A stretch of 64,000 nt of DNA from Pararhodobacter zhoushanensis. GTDB taxonomy: Bacteria > Pseudomonadota > Alphaproteobacteria > Rhodobacterales > Rhodobacteraceae. The notes under the pieces are model-generated. The model saw only the letters and a program-made list of their open reading frames with translations, was not told where the DNA came from and made no database searches. Below are positions 16,172-25,452 of the stretch, in pieces (the first letter of the stretch is position 1; every line of letters begins with the position of its first letter). The position numbers were made by a program, and so were the translations under genes. The stretch is taken from positions 2,669,501-2,733,500 of the forward strand of contig NZ_JAPDFL010000001.1 of the NCBI RefSeq assembly GCF_025949695.1. The letters run 5' to 3'.

Positions 16172-16174
16172 CCC

Positions 16175-16861
16175 TTAGTCAGCCACACGCCACCGCTCTT
16201 CCAGCACCTCGATCGCCCGTACCCGATCGACCGTCTTGGGGTGCGAGGCAAGCCAGACCGGCGGCGCACCGCGCATGCCGGCCAGCCCCTCGAGCCGCGA
16301 CAGCAGCGCCTTTTGCGGTTCGGTGCCGATCCCGGCCTTGGTCAGCAGGGCGGCGGCGTATTCGTCGGCCTCGTATTCGTCCTTGCGGCTGAGCCCTGCG
16401 GCGAGCATCGACACCAGCGCGTTGGCGATCCAGATGCCGACCCCCGGCAAGAGCCGACCCAGAACAGCCGCCAGCGCCACGCGCACCGCGTTCTGGCCGG
16501 AAAAGTCGATCATCCGCCGCCGTGTATGCCCCAGCGCCACATGGCCCAACTCATGGGCGATGACCGAGGCCAGTTCTTCGGCGCTGACCTCTCCGGCGCG
16601 GTAGCGGTCCAGAAACCCGCGGGTCAGAAAGATCCGGCCATCGGGGGCGGCAAGGCCGTTGATCGTAGGAATTTCATAGACATACACGCTGATCTTTTGC
16701 AGCCCCAAGGCCCGCGCCATGCGGTCCGTCAGCGTTTTCAACCCCGCGTCGGCCAGCGGGGTCGAGTTGCTGTCCAGCTCACGCGCCGTCCGCCAGGCAG
16801 AGAAATGCCAGTAGACCAGACCGTAAGCGAGGGCGAGCAGAAGGGGGGCGAGGCGCAGCAT
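16175..16861 (-). CDS. M48 family membrane-anchored metalloprotease
   Basis: A 228-residue zinc protease. The N-terminal hydrophobic segment (residues 1-20) anchors it to the inner membrane or acts as a signal. The zinc motif HELGH is at residues 103-107 and the third ligand Glu is in EYEADEYAA near 164-167. A second hydrophobic stretch near 137-156 resembles HtpX/Oma1-type membrane insertion. Such proteases remove damaged membrane or periplasmic proteins. It precedes nothing on its strand before the VOC gene and follows glucokinase by 37 bases, so it may be read together with glk. Confidence 0.88.
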   Translation of the reverse strand: MLRLAPLLLALAYGLVYWHFSAWRTARELDSNSTPLADAGLKTLTDRMARALGLQKISVYVYEIPTINGLAAPDGRIFLTRGFLDRYRAGEVSAEELASVIAHELGHVALGHTRRRMIDFSGQNAVRVALAAVLGRLLPGVGIWIANALVSMLAAGLSRKDEYEADEYAAALLTKAGIGTEPQKALLSRLEGLAGMRGAPPVWLASHPKTVDRVRAIEVLEERWRVAD

Positions 16862-16898
16862 CCCTGAGATATGGACGTCCGCGCCGCGCGTGACAAGG

Positions 16899-17873
16899 TC
16901 AGGCGGTCAGTCCCGCCAGATGCGAGGCACAGCCGAGCAGGGCGGCATAGTCATCCTCGACCATTGCGACCGGGAAGGATTGCACCAGCGATGAAAAGCG
17001 CCCCATCTCGGAATAGGCCGCGCCCATGCCCAGATCGGCCAGATGCGGCGACATGGCGCGCGCCACGCTGCCGATCAGGAAGATGCCGCCGAACGGCAGA
17101 TGCACCAGCGCCAGCGTTGCCAGCGTCCGGCCCATGATCGACGCGTAGAGCGCGCCGGTTTCGCGCGCCCGCGGATCGCCGGCGGCGATCGCGGCAGTCA
17201 GGTGCGCGCCGGACAGGTCCTGCCCGCTCACCCAGCGGTGCAGCGCTTCCAGCCCGCGCCCGCAGAGCACTTCCTCGACCGTGGCGATACCGTGCAGCGC
17301 GGCCAGATGCCGCGCCAGCGCCTCTTCGCGCTCGCCGTGGCGGGGCAGGTGGATATGCCCGCATTCCGAGGCCGCCACCTGCGTCCCGCTGCTGAAATGG
17401 TAGACCGGTGCCGCGTTGAACCCGGTTCCGGCCCCCACAACCAGTTGCGTGCCACCGTCAATGGCCGGGCCGGTCGGCAAGAGCTGACGCACATGGCGCG
17501 GGTCCAGCGATCTGAGCGCATAGCCCTGCGCCTGAAGATCGTTCAGGATCGCCACCCGGTGGGTGCCGCCCACGTCGGCCAGATCCTCGGCGGTGATCGT
17601 CCAGTCCAGATTGGTCATCTGCGCCACGCCGTCACGGACCGGCCCGGCGACGGCGACGCAGACACCCGCGCAGTCGGTGGTCGCCGTCTCACGCAGGTAT
17701 TGCTGCAAGATTTCGGTCAGCGAGCCGCGTCCCTTGTTGGGAAACTTGCGGATCGAACCCTGCCGTGGCACGCCGCCATCGGCCAGCGCGACGCGGGTGT
17801 TGGTGCCGCCGATATCGGCCACCAGATCGGGGGCAGGGGTATAGGGCCAGGATTTGAGCGGTCTGTCGGGCAT
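16899..17873 (-). CDS. glk: Glucokinase
   Basis: Phosphorylates glucose to glucose 6-phosphate for the Entner-Doudoroff route. The 324-residue protein shows the phosphate-1 motif ADIGGTNTRVAL near residues 19-30, the substrate-binding NLDWTI and LNDLQAQGYAL segments near 89-117, the VGAGTGFNAA phosphate motif near 145-154 and ECGHIHLPRHG near 170. ATG 17873 is the family start. It lies upstream of the M48 protease on the same strand and is divergent from the frameshifted transporter at 18013. zwf, pgl and pgi elsewhere in the window complete the path. Confidence 0.93.
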   Translation of the reverse strand: MPDRPLKSWPYTPAPDLVADIGGTNTRVALADGGVPRQGSIRKFPNKGRGSLTEILQQYLRETATTDCAGVCVAVAGPVRDGVAQMTNLDWTITAEDLADVGGTHRVAILNDLQAQGYALRSLDPRHVRQLLPTGPAIDGGTQLVVGAGTGFNAAPVYHFSSGTQVAASECGHIHLPRHGEREEALARHLAALHGIATVEEVLCGRGLEALHRWVSGQDLSGAHLTAAIAAGDPRARETGALYASIMGRTLATLALVHLPFGGIFLIGSVARAMSPHLADLGMGAAYSEMGRFSSLVQSFPVAMVEDDYAALLGCASHLAGLTA

Positions 17874-18012
17874 AGGGCTCTCGTGCTTACCTCACCTTCA
17901 TAGCGACAAGTGCGGCGCGGCTCCACGCCCTTTCAACACCCCAGCGCGACTCCCTGTCCTCTTGCGCCGGGATGGCTGCGGGCGTTCAGTGCATTACCGC
18001 CGCAGGAGGCCG

Positions 18013-19013
18013 ATGATGTCCGACAAACCGCGCCACTTTCCGCCGCCACCGCCGTTGGTGCAAAAGACCCCCGGGCTTTGGCGTCGCACGCCGCCTGCGA
18101 TCTTTCCCCCCTGATGGGGCTTCTCGGGCTGGGTCTGGCCTGGCGGGTGATTGCGCTGCAGCCGGGGCTGATGCCGCTGCAGCCGGTAGGCGAGGCTGTC
18201 TTGGGCGCGGTGCTGCTGCTGACGCTGTTTTCGCTGGTGGCGTGGCTCTCCAAACCGCTGCGCCGCCCGGGCGTTGTGATCGACGAGATCGCCGTCCTGC
18301 CGGGCCGCGCCGGGCTCGTCGCTCTGGTGCTGTCGGTGGTTCTGGCAGCCTCGGCGCTGCGGCCCTATGCCCCCGGACCGGCGCTGGGGTTGGCTCTGGG
18401 CGGGCTTGTCGCCCTCGCAGCCTTGGGCGCGCTGATCGGCTACAGGCTGCTCACCGGGCCGCAAGAGGGCCGCTCCGTGAACCCTGTCTTCCACCTCACC
18501 TATGTCGGCTACATCCTTGCGCCGCAAACGCTGATCCCGCTGGGCTACACCGGGCTTTCCAACGCGATACTCTGGGTCACGATGCCGATTGCGCTGGTGA
18601 TCTGGCTTGCCAGCCTGCGTCAGCTCCTCACCCGCATTCCGCCCGCGCCGCTACGCCCGCTGATGGCGATCCATGTATCGCCCGCCGCACTGCTTGCATC
18701 GGTCAGTGTCCTGCTCGGCTACCCGCTGCTCGGCGCCGCTTTCGCGCTTCTGGCTCTGGCGCTGCTGGCCAGCCTCGCCGCCTCTGTCCGCTGGCTGCTG
18801 GCCTCGGGCTTCTCGCCGATGTGGGGTGCATTGACCTTTCCGCTGGCCGCCACCTCGACCGCGGCGATCCTCGCTCTGGGCACCCCCGGCCTGTGGATCG
18901 GCGCAGTGCTCCTTCTCGCCGCCACCGCCCTCAACCCCTGGGTCGCCTTCCGCATCTTCAAGAGCTGGGCCAAAGGCGACCTCGCCGCGAAAACCAACGC
19001 CGCAACCGCCTGA
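18013..19013 (+). pseudogene. TDT/SLAC1-type transporter ('tellurium resistance protein'), frameshifted in a C run
   Basis: The true N-terminus is MMSDKPRHFPPPPP... from ATG 18013, directly after AGGAGG (18004-18009). That frame stops at 18112-18114, right after TPPAIFPP, while LMGLLGLGLAWR and all transmembrane segments continue in a different frame to 19013. The break is a run of six C at 18106-18111; one extra C would fuse FPP to LMGLLG. The main part has about ten hydrophobic helices, as in the tellurite-resistance/dicarboxylate transporter (TDT, SLAC1) family of anion channels. A longer frame opening at 17910 lacks a ribosome-binding site. Error in sequence is likelier than loss, since both parts are well preserved. 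Confidence 0.8.
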
Positions 19014-19026
19014 TCATTTTCTGTCG

Positions 19027-19109
19027 GGAAATATCCACGGGAGGAGTCCAGAGGAGGGGGCGTGCCCCCTCCTCTGGCGGGGGAGCGCGAGGGGCGAGCA
19101 GCCCCTCGC
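19027..19109. repeat. GC-rich palindromic intergenic element, copy C
   Basis: Opens with GGAAATATCC (19027-19036), then a 13-bp stem CCAGAGGAGGGGG/CCCCCTCCTCTGG with loop CGTG (19048-19060 with 19065-19077) and a 9-bp stem GCGAGGGGC/GCCCCTCGC with loop GAGCA (19087-19095 with 19101-19109). The second hairpin core GGGGCGAGCAGCCCC recurs in copy E. It lies between the convergent ends of the transporter and dCTP deaminase. Confidence 0.7.
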
Positions 19110-19116
19110 ACCCCGC

Positions 19117-20194
19117 TCACCGAAAGTGCTTGGCCAGCTTCAGCCCCTGGCCTTGATAGTTCGACGCAATCCCCGCGCCATAGAGCAGGTCCGGCACCTC
19201 GGCCATCCGCTCGTAGACCAGCCGCCCGACGATCTGCCCGTGCTCCAGCACGAAAGGCGCTTCATGGCAGCGCACCTCCAGCACCCCGCGCGCGCCGACA
19301 CCACCCGCCGCCGCATGGCCGAAACCGGGGTCGAAGAACCCGGCGTAATGCACGCGGAACTCGCCAACCATCGCCAGATAGGGCGCCATTTCAGCGGCAT
19401 AGCCGGGGGATGCACACGGCCTCGCGGCTCACCAGAATATAGAAGGCACCCGGATCGAGGATCAGCTGGCCATTGCTGGCGTGCAGCTCTTCCCAGAAAT
19501 CCGCCGGATCATAGGCGCCGATCTTGTCCAGATCGATCACGCCCGCATGGGGCTTGGCGCGGTAGCCCAGCAGATCGCCCGACGCAGGCTTCAGATCGAC
19601 CGAAAAGCCCAGACCTTGCGAAATCACCGCCGTGCCTGAAACCAGCGGCACCTCGGCATTCAGCGCGATCAGTTCGGCGTCCGACAGCACCGCCTGACCT
19701 TGCCGCAGGCGCAGCTGGTTCAGCCGCATGCCGGGCCGCACCAGCACCGAGAACGAGCGCGGGCAGATCTCGGCATAGAGCTTGCCGGTATAGCCTTGCG
19801 GCACACGGTCGAATTCCACGCCCTCATCGGTGATCACGCGCACCAGCAGGTCCAGCCGTCCGGTCGAGCTTTTGGCGTTGGTGACGGCGCTCAGGCCCGC
19901 AGGCAGGGCCAGCTGCTCCCTCAGTTCGACGACATAGACGCAGCCCTTTTCCAGCACCATGCCGGTGCCCAGATCGAACCGGTGCATCTCGAATTCTGCC
20001 AGCCGTTCCGCGACCTTGCGGCCCTTGCCGGGCAGGAACGAGGCGCGCAGGCGCACGGCAGTCGCACCAAGCCTGAGGTCCAGACTGGCAGGCTGCACCT
20101 GTTCGGGCAGCACGGCGGGCGTGGCGTGAATGACGCCTTGCTCGATCAGGGAACGCAGTGTCTGTGAGGGGATCACGCCGGGCAGATCGGTCAT
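19117..20194 (-). pseudogene. dcd: 2'-deoxycytidine 5'-triphosphate deaminase (long form), frameshifted in a G run
   Basis: Deaminates dCTP to dUTP for thymidylate synthesis. The first frame, from ATG 20194 (AGGAGG six bases upstream), covers two trimer-fold repeats up to FYILVSREAVCIP and then stops. The remaining conserved C-terminus, from AAEMAPYLAMVGEFRVHYAG to LAKHFR, is in another frame ending at 19117. The junction is G5 at 19405-19409; with one base fewer it reads VCIPGYAAEMAPY, the expected continuation. The catalytic-type Ser-Ser-x-x-Arg is seen in NAKSSTGRLD. The total of about 358 residues fits the alphaproteobacterial long form. Preservation on both sides favours a sequencing error. 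Confidence 0.85.
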
Positions 20195-20215
20195 CTCGCC
20201 TCCTGAGTTAAGCAA

Positions 20216-20246
20216 ACGGCCCGCAGCCAAAAAGACTGCGGGCCGT
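20216..20246 (-). terminator. Terminator after tRNA-Pro
   Basis: A perfect 11-bp stem ACGGCCCGCAG/CTGCGGGCCGT (20216-20226 with 20236-20246). On the minus strand the loop is TCTTTTTGG and the arm is followed by TTTGCTT. It lies nine bases beyond the tRNA 3' end and just before the dCTP deaminase start. Confidence 0.75.
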
Positions 20247-20254
20247 GCATGAAG

Positions 20255-20332
20255 TGGTCGGGCTGGCGAGATTCGAACTCACGACCTTCCGTCCCCCAGA
20301 CGGACGCGCTAACCAAGCTGCGCCACAGCCCG
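20255..20332 (-). tRNA. tRNA-Pro (anticodon GGG)
   Basis: The minus strand reads CGGGCTG as the 5' acceptor arm and CAGCCCG-A-CCA as the 3' end, with CCA encoded at 20255-20257. The D arm is GCGC/GCGC, the anticodon arm TCCGT-CTGGGGG-ACGGA gives anticodon GGG, and the T arm GTGAG-TTCGAAT-CTCGC is canonical. C at position 1 is typical of bacterial tRNA-Pro. Total 78 bases with CCA. Confidence 0.95.
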
Positions 20333-20417
20333 ACGAGGTGCCTTCTACCGCTTTTCACGCCGGGGGCAAGCGCCAAAATGCGCCATCCGGTGCGAAAGTC
20401 GGCCAAGGCGTTCCGAC

Positions 20418-21282
20418 TCACCAGCGACCGGCGCCCGAGGCTTCGGACATACGCTCCAGCAGGCCGTCGATCCGACGCGCCAGCAGCTCGGCATGGTCGC
20501 GGTTCGGGCCCAGACCATTGCGCGCCAGCGACCGCAGACGACGCGCGATAAGCGCGCGCTCGGACGGTTCCATGATCTCGGCAAGCTCGGCGGTCGAGCC
20601 GGTGTCCTCAGGCACGTCAGGCTGCTGCGCACGCGCTGCTACGGGCTCGGGGTGAGGATCAGCCACGCCGGGCGCGTCATCCTCAGGCTGGGCGGCTGCG
20701 GGGGCAGCCGTTTGGGCAGTTTCCGGCTCATCCCACGGTGCCTCGGGGAGCGCGACTTCCGGTTCCTCGACCTGAGCGGGCTCAGCCGGGGGTGAGGCGG
20801 CGACAAAAGGCAAGACCACAGACGGCTCTGAGTCAAGGTCAGCGGGGGGCGAGCGCCGGTTCGGGCGCGGTCCAGCTGCCCGCCGACTCGGCATTTTCTT
20901 CGGCTTCCTCATCCGGCAGAGCGCCGACAGCGGCGTCGTCCGTCTCGCTCGCGCTGTCCTCGAGCGACTCGTCATAGGCGTCGTCTTCCGGGGCCGAGGC
21001 AAGACTCGGCAGGGGCATGCCCAGCCCGGCGACATGCTTGACGCCTTGCTCTTGCAGCACACGCTGCACGCCGCGAATGGTCATGCCCTGATCTTGCAAC
21101 AGCACCTTGATACCGTTGATCAGCGCAACATCATCGGGCCGGTAATACCGGCGCCCCCCGGCGCGTTTGACCGGTCTGATCTGATAGAATTTGCTTTCCC
21201 AGAACCGCAGCACATGGGCCGGGGTTTCAAGGATTTCAGCCACTTCGCTAATGGTGCGAAAGGCCTCGGGCGCCTTTTTCAT
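20418..21282 (-). pseudogene. MerR family regulator with long acidic tail, frameshifted in a G run
   Basis: Residues 1-75 form a MerR DNA-binding domain ([25 protein letters not shown], then [19 protein letters not shown]). A long Ala/Glu/Asp-rich linker follows, but the frame stops at 20839 after APEPALAPR. With one base fewer in G6 at 20844-20849 it would read [13 protein letters not shown] and continue to 20418, giving 288 residues and ending in a helical segment (ERALIARRLRSLARNGLG...LERM), the length and layout I recall for this conserved Rhodobacteraceae gene downstream of ihfA. The start lies four bases past the ihfA stop, so both are in one operon. Confidence 0.8.
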
Positions 21283-21285
21283 GCG

Positions 21286-21597
21286 TTACGCCTTGTTGCG
21301 CAGATTCCCGCGCGACACGCGTTCCTTCATCAGATGCGACGGACGGAACGACAGAACACGACGGGGGCTGATGGGCACCTCTTCGCCGGTCTTGGGATTG
21401 CGGCCCAGTCGCTCGGACTTGGCGCGCACGCTGAAGGTTCCGAAAGAGGAAATCTTGACCTGTTCGCCCTCAACCAGGGCGTCGGACATGTATTGAATCA
21501 CGGATTCGACAAGCGCCGCAGATTCGTTCCGCGAGAGGCCAACCTCCCGGAAAACGGCTTCGCTCAGATCCATCCGCGTCAGAGTCTTCTCGCTCAT
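21286..21597 (-). CDS. ihfA: Integration host factor subunit alpha
   Basis: A 103-residue HU/IHF-family DNA-bending protein. [29 protein letters not shown] (residues 48-76) contains the GRNPKTGE beta-arm motif whose tip proline intercalates into DNA; the N-terminal helices [27 protein letters not shown] match the alpha subunit. IHF sharply bends DNA in promoters and in recombination. It is followed four bases later by the MerR gene and preceded by fabH (119-base gap), the conserved order in this family. Confidence 0.95.
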   Translation of the reverse strand: MSEKTLTRMDLSEAVFREVGLSRNESAALVESVIQYMSDALVEGEQVKISSFGTFSVRAKSERLGRNPKTGEEVPISPRRVLSFRPSHLMKERVSRGNLRNKA

Positions 21598-21716
21598 GTC
21601 AAACTCCCACTGTTCACACGCCGTGTGTCAGAAGATGCGGCAAGGAAATTCTGCTGTCAACACCGGGGTTTGCGCTGCGTTGTTTGCATGGGCTGCGAAG
21701 GTCGCCCCGTAGGCGC

Positions 21717-22703
21717 TTACCAGCGCAAAACAACCGAGCCCCACGCCAGCCCGCCGCCAATCGCTTCGGTCACGATCAGGTCACCCTGTTTGAGCTTGCC
21801 CTGATCCGCGCCGACTGACAGCGCCAGCGGGATCGAGGCCGCCGAGGTATTGCCGTGGTCCTGAACGGTGACGATGACATTGTCCATCGACAGGCCCATT
21901 TTCTTGGCCGTGCCCTGAATGATGCGGATATTGGCCTGATGCGGCACGATCCAGTCAACCTGAGCCGAGGTGAGACCGGCGCGTTCCAGCGCGGTTTCCG
22001 CCGTCGACGTCAGTTTCTCAACCGCTTGACGAAACAGCGGGTTGCCCTGCATGCGCAGCTTGCCCGAGGTGCCGGTCGAGGACACGCCACCGTCGACGTA
22101 GAGCATCTCGCGGAAGCGACCGTCCGAGTTCAGATCCGCCGACAGGATACCGCGATCCGAGGTCTCGCCGGTGCCCGGCTGCCCCTCAAGGATCAGCGCA
22201 CCGGCGCCGTCACCGAACAGCACGCAGGTCGAGCGGTCGGTCCAGTCCATGATCCGGCTGAACGTTTCTGCGCCGATCACCATGATCCGTTTGGCCTGAC
22301 CGGCGACGATCAGCGCGTTGGCATTGGCCAGCGCAAAGACGAAACCGGCGCAAACGGCCTGCACGTCAAAGCCGAACGCCCGGTTCGCGCCGATTTCGGC
22401 CTGAACCATCGTGGCGACAGAGGGGAAGGTCAGATCGGGCGTCGAGGTCGCAACCAGAATCGCGTCCAGATCGTCAGCCTCGATCCCGGCATTGGCCAGG
22501 GCGGACCGGGCGGCGTTGATCGCCAGATGCGAGGTGAACTCGCCCTCAGCCGCGAAATGACGCCGCTCGATTCCCGACCGGCTGACGATCCAGTCATCCG
22601 ATGTATCCAGCGTCGCCGCAAATTCTGCATTCGGCACCACGCGTTCGGGCAGGTAGTGACCATAGCCGATCACCACGGCGCGCGTGACGGTCTTCTGTGT
22701 CAT
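21717..22703 (-). CDS. fabH: 3-oxoacyl-[acyl-carrier-protein] synthase III
   Basis: Starts fatty acid synthesis by condensing acetyl-CoA with malonyl-ACP. The 328-residue protein has the catalytic triad in context: Cys118 in FDVQAVCAGF, His near 253 in WIVPHQANIRI, and Asn near 283 in DHGNTSAASIP; the C-terminal GGGLAWGSVVLRW is also typical. ATG 22703 overlaps the plsX stop by four bases, so plsX and fabH are coupled. The pair links phospholipid and fatty acid synthesis. Confidence 0.96.
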   Translation of the reverse strand: MTQKTVTRAVVIGYGHYLPERVVPNAEFAATLDTSDDWIVSRSGIERRHFAAEGEFTSHLAINAARSALANAGIEADDLDAILVATSTPDLTFPSVATMVQAEIGANRAFGFDVQAVCAGFVFALANANALIVAGQAKRIMVIGAETFSRIMDWTDRSTCVLFGDGAGALILEGQPGTGETSDRGILSADLNSDGRFREMLYVDGGVSSTGTSGKLRMQGNPLFRQAVEKLTSTAETALERAGLTSAQVDWIVPHQANIRIIQGTAKKMGLSMDNVIVTVQDHGNTSAASIPLALSVGADQGKLKQGDLIVTEAIGGGLAWGSVVLRW

Positions 22704-23818
22704 GCCGTGTCTCCGTTGGGCTCTGCAGCTTGGGACGATTGCGCCGCAATCACAAGCCGTTCGGCCATCCGACCCCGATAACCGGACTGTGCCAGCTTGG
22801 CAGCCAGTCCGATCGCGGCAGCGATGCCGGTGGCATCCGCCGAGCCGTGCGATTTGACCACGGTGCCGTTCAGCCCCAGAAACACACCACCATTGACCCG
22901 GCGCGGATCAATGCGGGTGCTCAACCGTTTGAGAGCACCGCGGGCGAGCAGGGCACCCAGCATGGCCAGCGGGCCGGATTTGAACGATTCGCGCAGGAAA
23001 TCGCCGACCAGCTTGGCCGTGCCTTCACCGGTTTTCAGCGCGATATTGCCGGTAAAGCCGTCGGTGACGATCACGTCGACGCGGTCCGAGGGAATGTCGG
23101 ACCCTTCGACGAAGCCAACGTATTCATAGCGGCCGGTTTCCTGATGCCGCGCGATGAGTTCATGCGCGGCTTTGATCTCGGCCCGGCCCTTGTGTTCTTC
23201 GGTGCCCACATTGAGCAGGCCGACACGCGGGCGCGGTTCGCCAAAACCATTGCGGAAATAGGTCACGCCCATGATCGCATAGGCAAGAAGGTCCACCGCC
23301 TCGGCCTTAATGTCCGCGCCGACATCGAGCATGGTGTTGAACCCATGCCGACCCCGCGCCGGCCACAGACAGGCGATGGCAGGGCGGTTTACCCCGTCCA
23401 TCCGGCGCAGCTGCAACATCGACACGGCCATCAGCGCCCCGGTATTGCCGCAGCTGACAGCTGCCGAGGCCTCGCCGGATTTCAGCGCGGTGATGGCGGA
23501 CCACATCGACGTGTCCTTGCCATGACGCATGACATGGCTGGGCTTGTCATCCATGGTCACGGCGCGGTCGGCATGAACTACGGACAAGCGGCCCGCGAGC
23601 GCGGGCTCGCGGGCTACGAGCGGCTCAAGAGCCGCCTTGTCGCCATGCAGAATGATATCGACACGCGGGTCGGATTGCACCGAAAGGGCGCATCCCGCAA
23701 CCACGGCCGCCGGTCCACGATCCCCGCCCATGGCGTCAACCGATATGACCAGACGGTCCGTAGAGGACGTTGCCGAGCTTTGCCCGGCGTGCAGATGTTC
23801 CTGCTCGGAAGCCATCAT
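22700..23818 (-). CDS. plsX: Phosphate acyltransferase PlsX
   Basis: Converts acyl-ACP to acyl-phosphate, the donor for PlsY in phospholipid synthesis. The N-terminal signature LVISVDAMGGDRGP lies near residues 22-35, followed by GNTGALMAVSMLQLRRM and the C-terminal SHGSADATGIAAAIGLA. I start at the double ATG 23818 because codons further upstream are a Gly/Arg-rich out-of-gene stretch; length is then 372. The stop overlaps the fabH start. Only 20 bases separate it from rpmF, forming the widespread rpmF-plsX-fabH operon. Confidence 0.95.
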   Translation of the reverse strand: MMASEQEHLHAGQSSATSSTDRLVISVDAMGGDRGPAAVVAGCALSVQSDPRVDIILHGDKAALEPLVAREPALAGRLSVVHADRAVTMDDKPSHVMRHGKDTSMWSAITALKSGEASAAVSCGNTGALMAVSMLQLRRMDGVNRPAIACLWPARGRHGFNTMLDVGADIKAEAVDLLAYAIMGVTYFRNGFGEPRPRVGLLNVGTEEHKGRAEIKAAHELIARHQETGRYEYVGFVEGSDIPSDRVDVIVTDGFTGNIALKTGEGTAKLVGDFLRESFKSGPLAMLGALLARGALKRLSTRIDPRRVNGGVFLGLNGTVVKSHGSADATGIAAAIGLAAKLAQSGYRGRMAERLVIAAQSSQAAEPNGDTA

Positions 23819-23838
23819 TGCGCCGCCGGACTTATCAA

Positions 23839-24042
23839 TCAGGCCGCGTCGTCGTCCAGGTCGACCTCGGCGCGCGCGATAACCTCGCGGCTGTCGTAGT
23901 GGCCGCAGGACGGGCACACATGGTGCGGGCGCTTCAGCTCACCGCAGCTCGGGCATTCATTCGGGTTCCCGGCAACCAGAGCATCGTGCGAACGACGCAT
24001 GTTACGACGGGAACGGGTCACGCGGTTCTGTTGAACGGCCAT
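23839..24042 (-). CDS. rpmF: 50S ribosomal protein L32
   Basis: A 67-residue basic protein starting [20 protein letters not shown], as in alphaproteobacterial L32. Four cysteines at 30, 33, 43 and 46 (CPSC and CPSC) form a zinc ribbon, so this is the zinc-binding C+ form. A short acidic tail DLDDDAA is typical. It heads the rpmF-plsX-fabH-ihfA-merR operon; the YceD-type gene lies 161 bases upstream on the same strand. Confidence 0.96.
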   Translation of the reverse strand: MAVQQNRVTRSRRNMRRSHDALVAGNPNECPSCGELKRPHHVCPSCGHYDSREVIARAEVDLDDDAA

Positions 24043-24203
24043 GTCAACCTCTGATATTTCGGCGGGAACGACAAAGCGGCCCGTTTAGGTGGAAACTTCT
24101 GTGCGATGCGCCTTTACACCGCCTGAGCGGCAGGGGAAAGACCCACCCTGCATGAAGCGCGGAACATAGAAGGTTTTTGCCAGCGCGCAAGGGGGGATTT
24201 GGC

Positions 24204-24770
24204 TTATTCGGGATCCCGTTTTAGCGCAGCCAGTGCGGCAAAGGGATTGGGACGGATGTCTTCCATTTCAGCGACAGCCGAGTCGGGGACTTCGGCACCG
24301 TCTGCGCGCGGATAGTCGGGCAGAGCCAGGGCCAGCGCCTCAACCATGATGGCACCCGGGTCGATCACCGGACCCAGCGGTTCGAGCGAGTCGTCCTCGG
24401 GGATCTCGTATTCCGCGCCGGTCGGTTCGGGCATGTCGCGCACGAAGTGGCGTGAGACCGGGGTGTCGATCCGCGTCGAGACCGGCTCGGCCGAGACGAC
24501 GCAGGCCTGCACGACCGTGGCGCCCAGCGTGCCCTCAAGCAGCCAGTCATTGCGGCCATCTGCGCGCAAACTGCCCTGAAAGCTCAGCTTGCGGATCTTG
24601 AGGATGCCCAGTTCCTGCGCCAGGGCTGCGCGGACCTCGGGTGTGGGGGTCAGGCGAAAGCTCAGACCGCCGCGGGCCGAAAGATCGCTTACCCGCAACG
24701 GCATTGCCGCCGCGTCGGTTTCGCGGACCGGGCCTTGCCCGGATGCGGTCTCGGGTGTGCTCTGTGTCAT
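24204..24770 (-). CDS. YceD (DUF177) family protein
   Basis: A 188-residue protein with the DUF177 core: GATVVQACVVSAEPVSTRIDTPV near residues 83-105 (one Cys instead of the usual Cys pair), then the acidic EDDSLEPLGPVIDPGAIMVEALALALPDYPRADG, and the terminal RPNPFAALAALKR. In other bacteria YceD sits next to rpmF and is needed for normal 23S rRNA accumulation. Here it is also next to rpmF and divergent from bamE, which is the known arrangement in Rhodobacteraceae. Confidence 0.87.
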   Translation of the reverse strand: MTQSTPETASGQGPVRETDAAAMPLRVSDLSARGGLSFRLTPTPEVRAALAQELGILKIRKLSFQGSLRADGRNDWLLEGTLGATVVQACVVSAEPVSTRIDTPVSRHFVRDMPEPTGAEYEIPEDDSLEPLGPVIDPGAIMVEALALALPDYPRADGAEVPDSAVAEMEDIRPNPFAALAALKRDPE

Positions 24771-24982
24771 ACTGTGGCCTCCTGCCTGTCTGGCTGCCTG
24801 TCTGGCCGCGCGCGCCGCACAATCGTGCGAGCATGGCGGGGTCGGATGTTCCTTCCTTGAACACCGCCCGTGCTTTTAGTAATCCAAAGGCGGTGCAGGG
24901 TTCCAGACCTTGTCGTGATGCCGCCCAGCCGATTGGCGGCGCGAACAGGCAAATCAGCCACAATGCAAGCCAGGAGACGGGC

Positions 24983-25450
24983 ATGATGGATCGCGCGAAC
25001 CAGACGGGCAAGAGCCTTGGACGTTGGGCTTTGGTGCCGGTGATGGCTGTGTTCGTCGCGGCGTGCTCGCCGATGATGGAATATCATGGCTACGCACCGA
25101 CCGACACCGATCTGGCCGAAGTCACCATTGGTCAGGATACCCGCGAAACCGTTGCGCAAAAGGTCGGTCAGCCCGGCATGGGCGGCGTGATGGAAGGGTC
25201 TGGCTGGTTCTACGTGCAGTCCGACTGGCGTCGTCGCGGCTGGCGTGCGCCCGAGGAAACTGACCGCCAGGTCGTGGCGATCAGCTTCGATCTGCGTGAT
25301 CGGGTCAGCAATATCGAGCGTTTCGGTCTGGAAGACGGCGAAGTCATCAGCCTGTCGCGTCGCGTCACCGATTCCGGCCCGCGGCCCGGCGTTCTCAGCC
25401 AGGTGTTCCGCGTGCTGGGTCAGTTCTCGGCCGCCTCGCTCGGCGGCTGA
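24983..25450 (+). CDS. bamE: Outer membrane assembly lipoprotein BamE (SmpA/OmlA)
   Basis: A 155-residue lipoprotein. The signal peptide ends in a lipobox VAAC with Cys28. The SmpA/OmlA fold follows: DLAEVTIGQDTRETVAQKVGQPG, a Trp/Tyr-rich strand SGWFYVQSDWRRRGW and RQVVAISFDLRDRVSNIERFGLEDG. BamE stabilises the BAM complex that inserts beta-barrel proteins. ATG 24983 follows GGAGACGGGC. The gene is divergent from yceD and ends two bases before convergent msrB. Confidence 0.9.
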   Translation: MMDRANQTGKSLGRWALVPVMAVFVAACSPMMEYHGYAPTDTDLAEVTIGQDTRETVAQKVGQPGMGGVMEGSGWFYVQSDWRRRGWRAPEETDRQVVAISFDLRDRVSNIERFGLEDGEVISLSRRVTDSGPRPGVLSQVFRVLGQFSAASLGG

Positions 25451-25452
25451 GA

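Noticed and set aside
17910..18012. N-terminal extension of the TDT transporter from the codon at 17910
   Set aside because: No ribosome-binding site, sequence unlike the family, and a perfect AGGAGG precedes the family-type start at 18013 in another frame.
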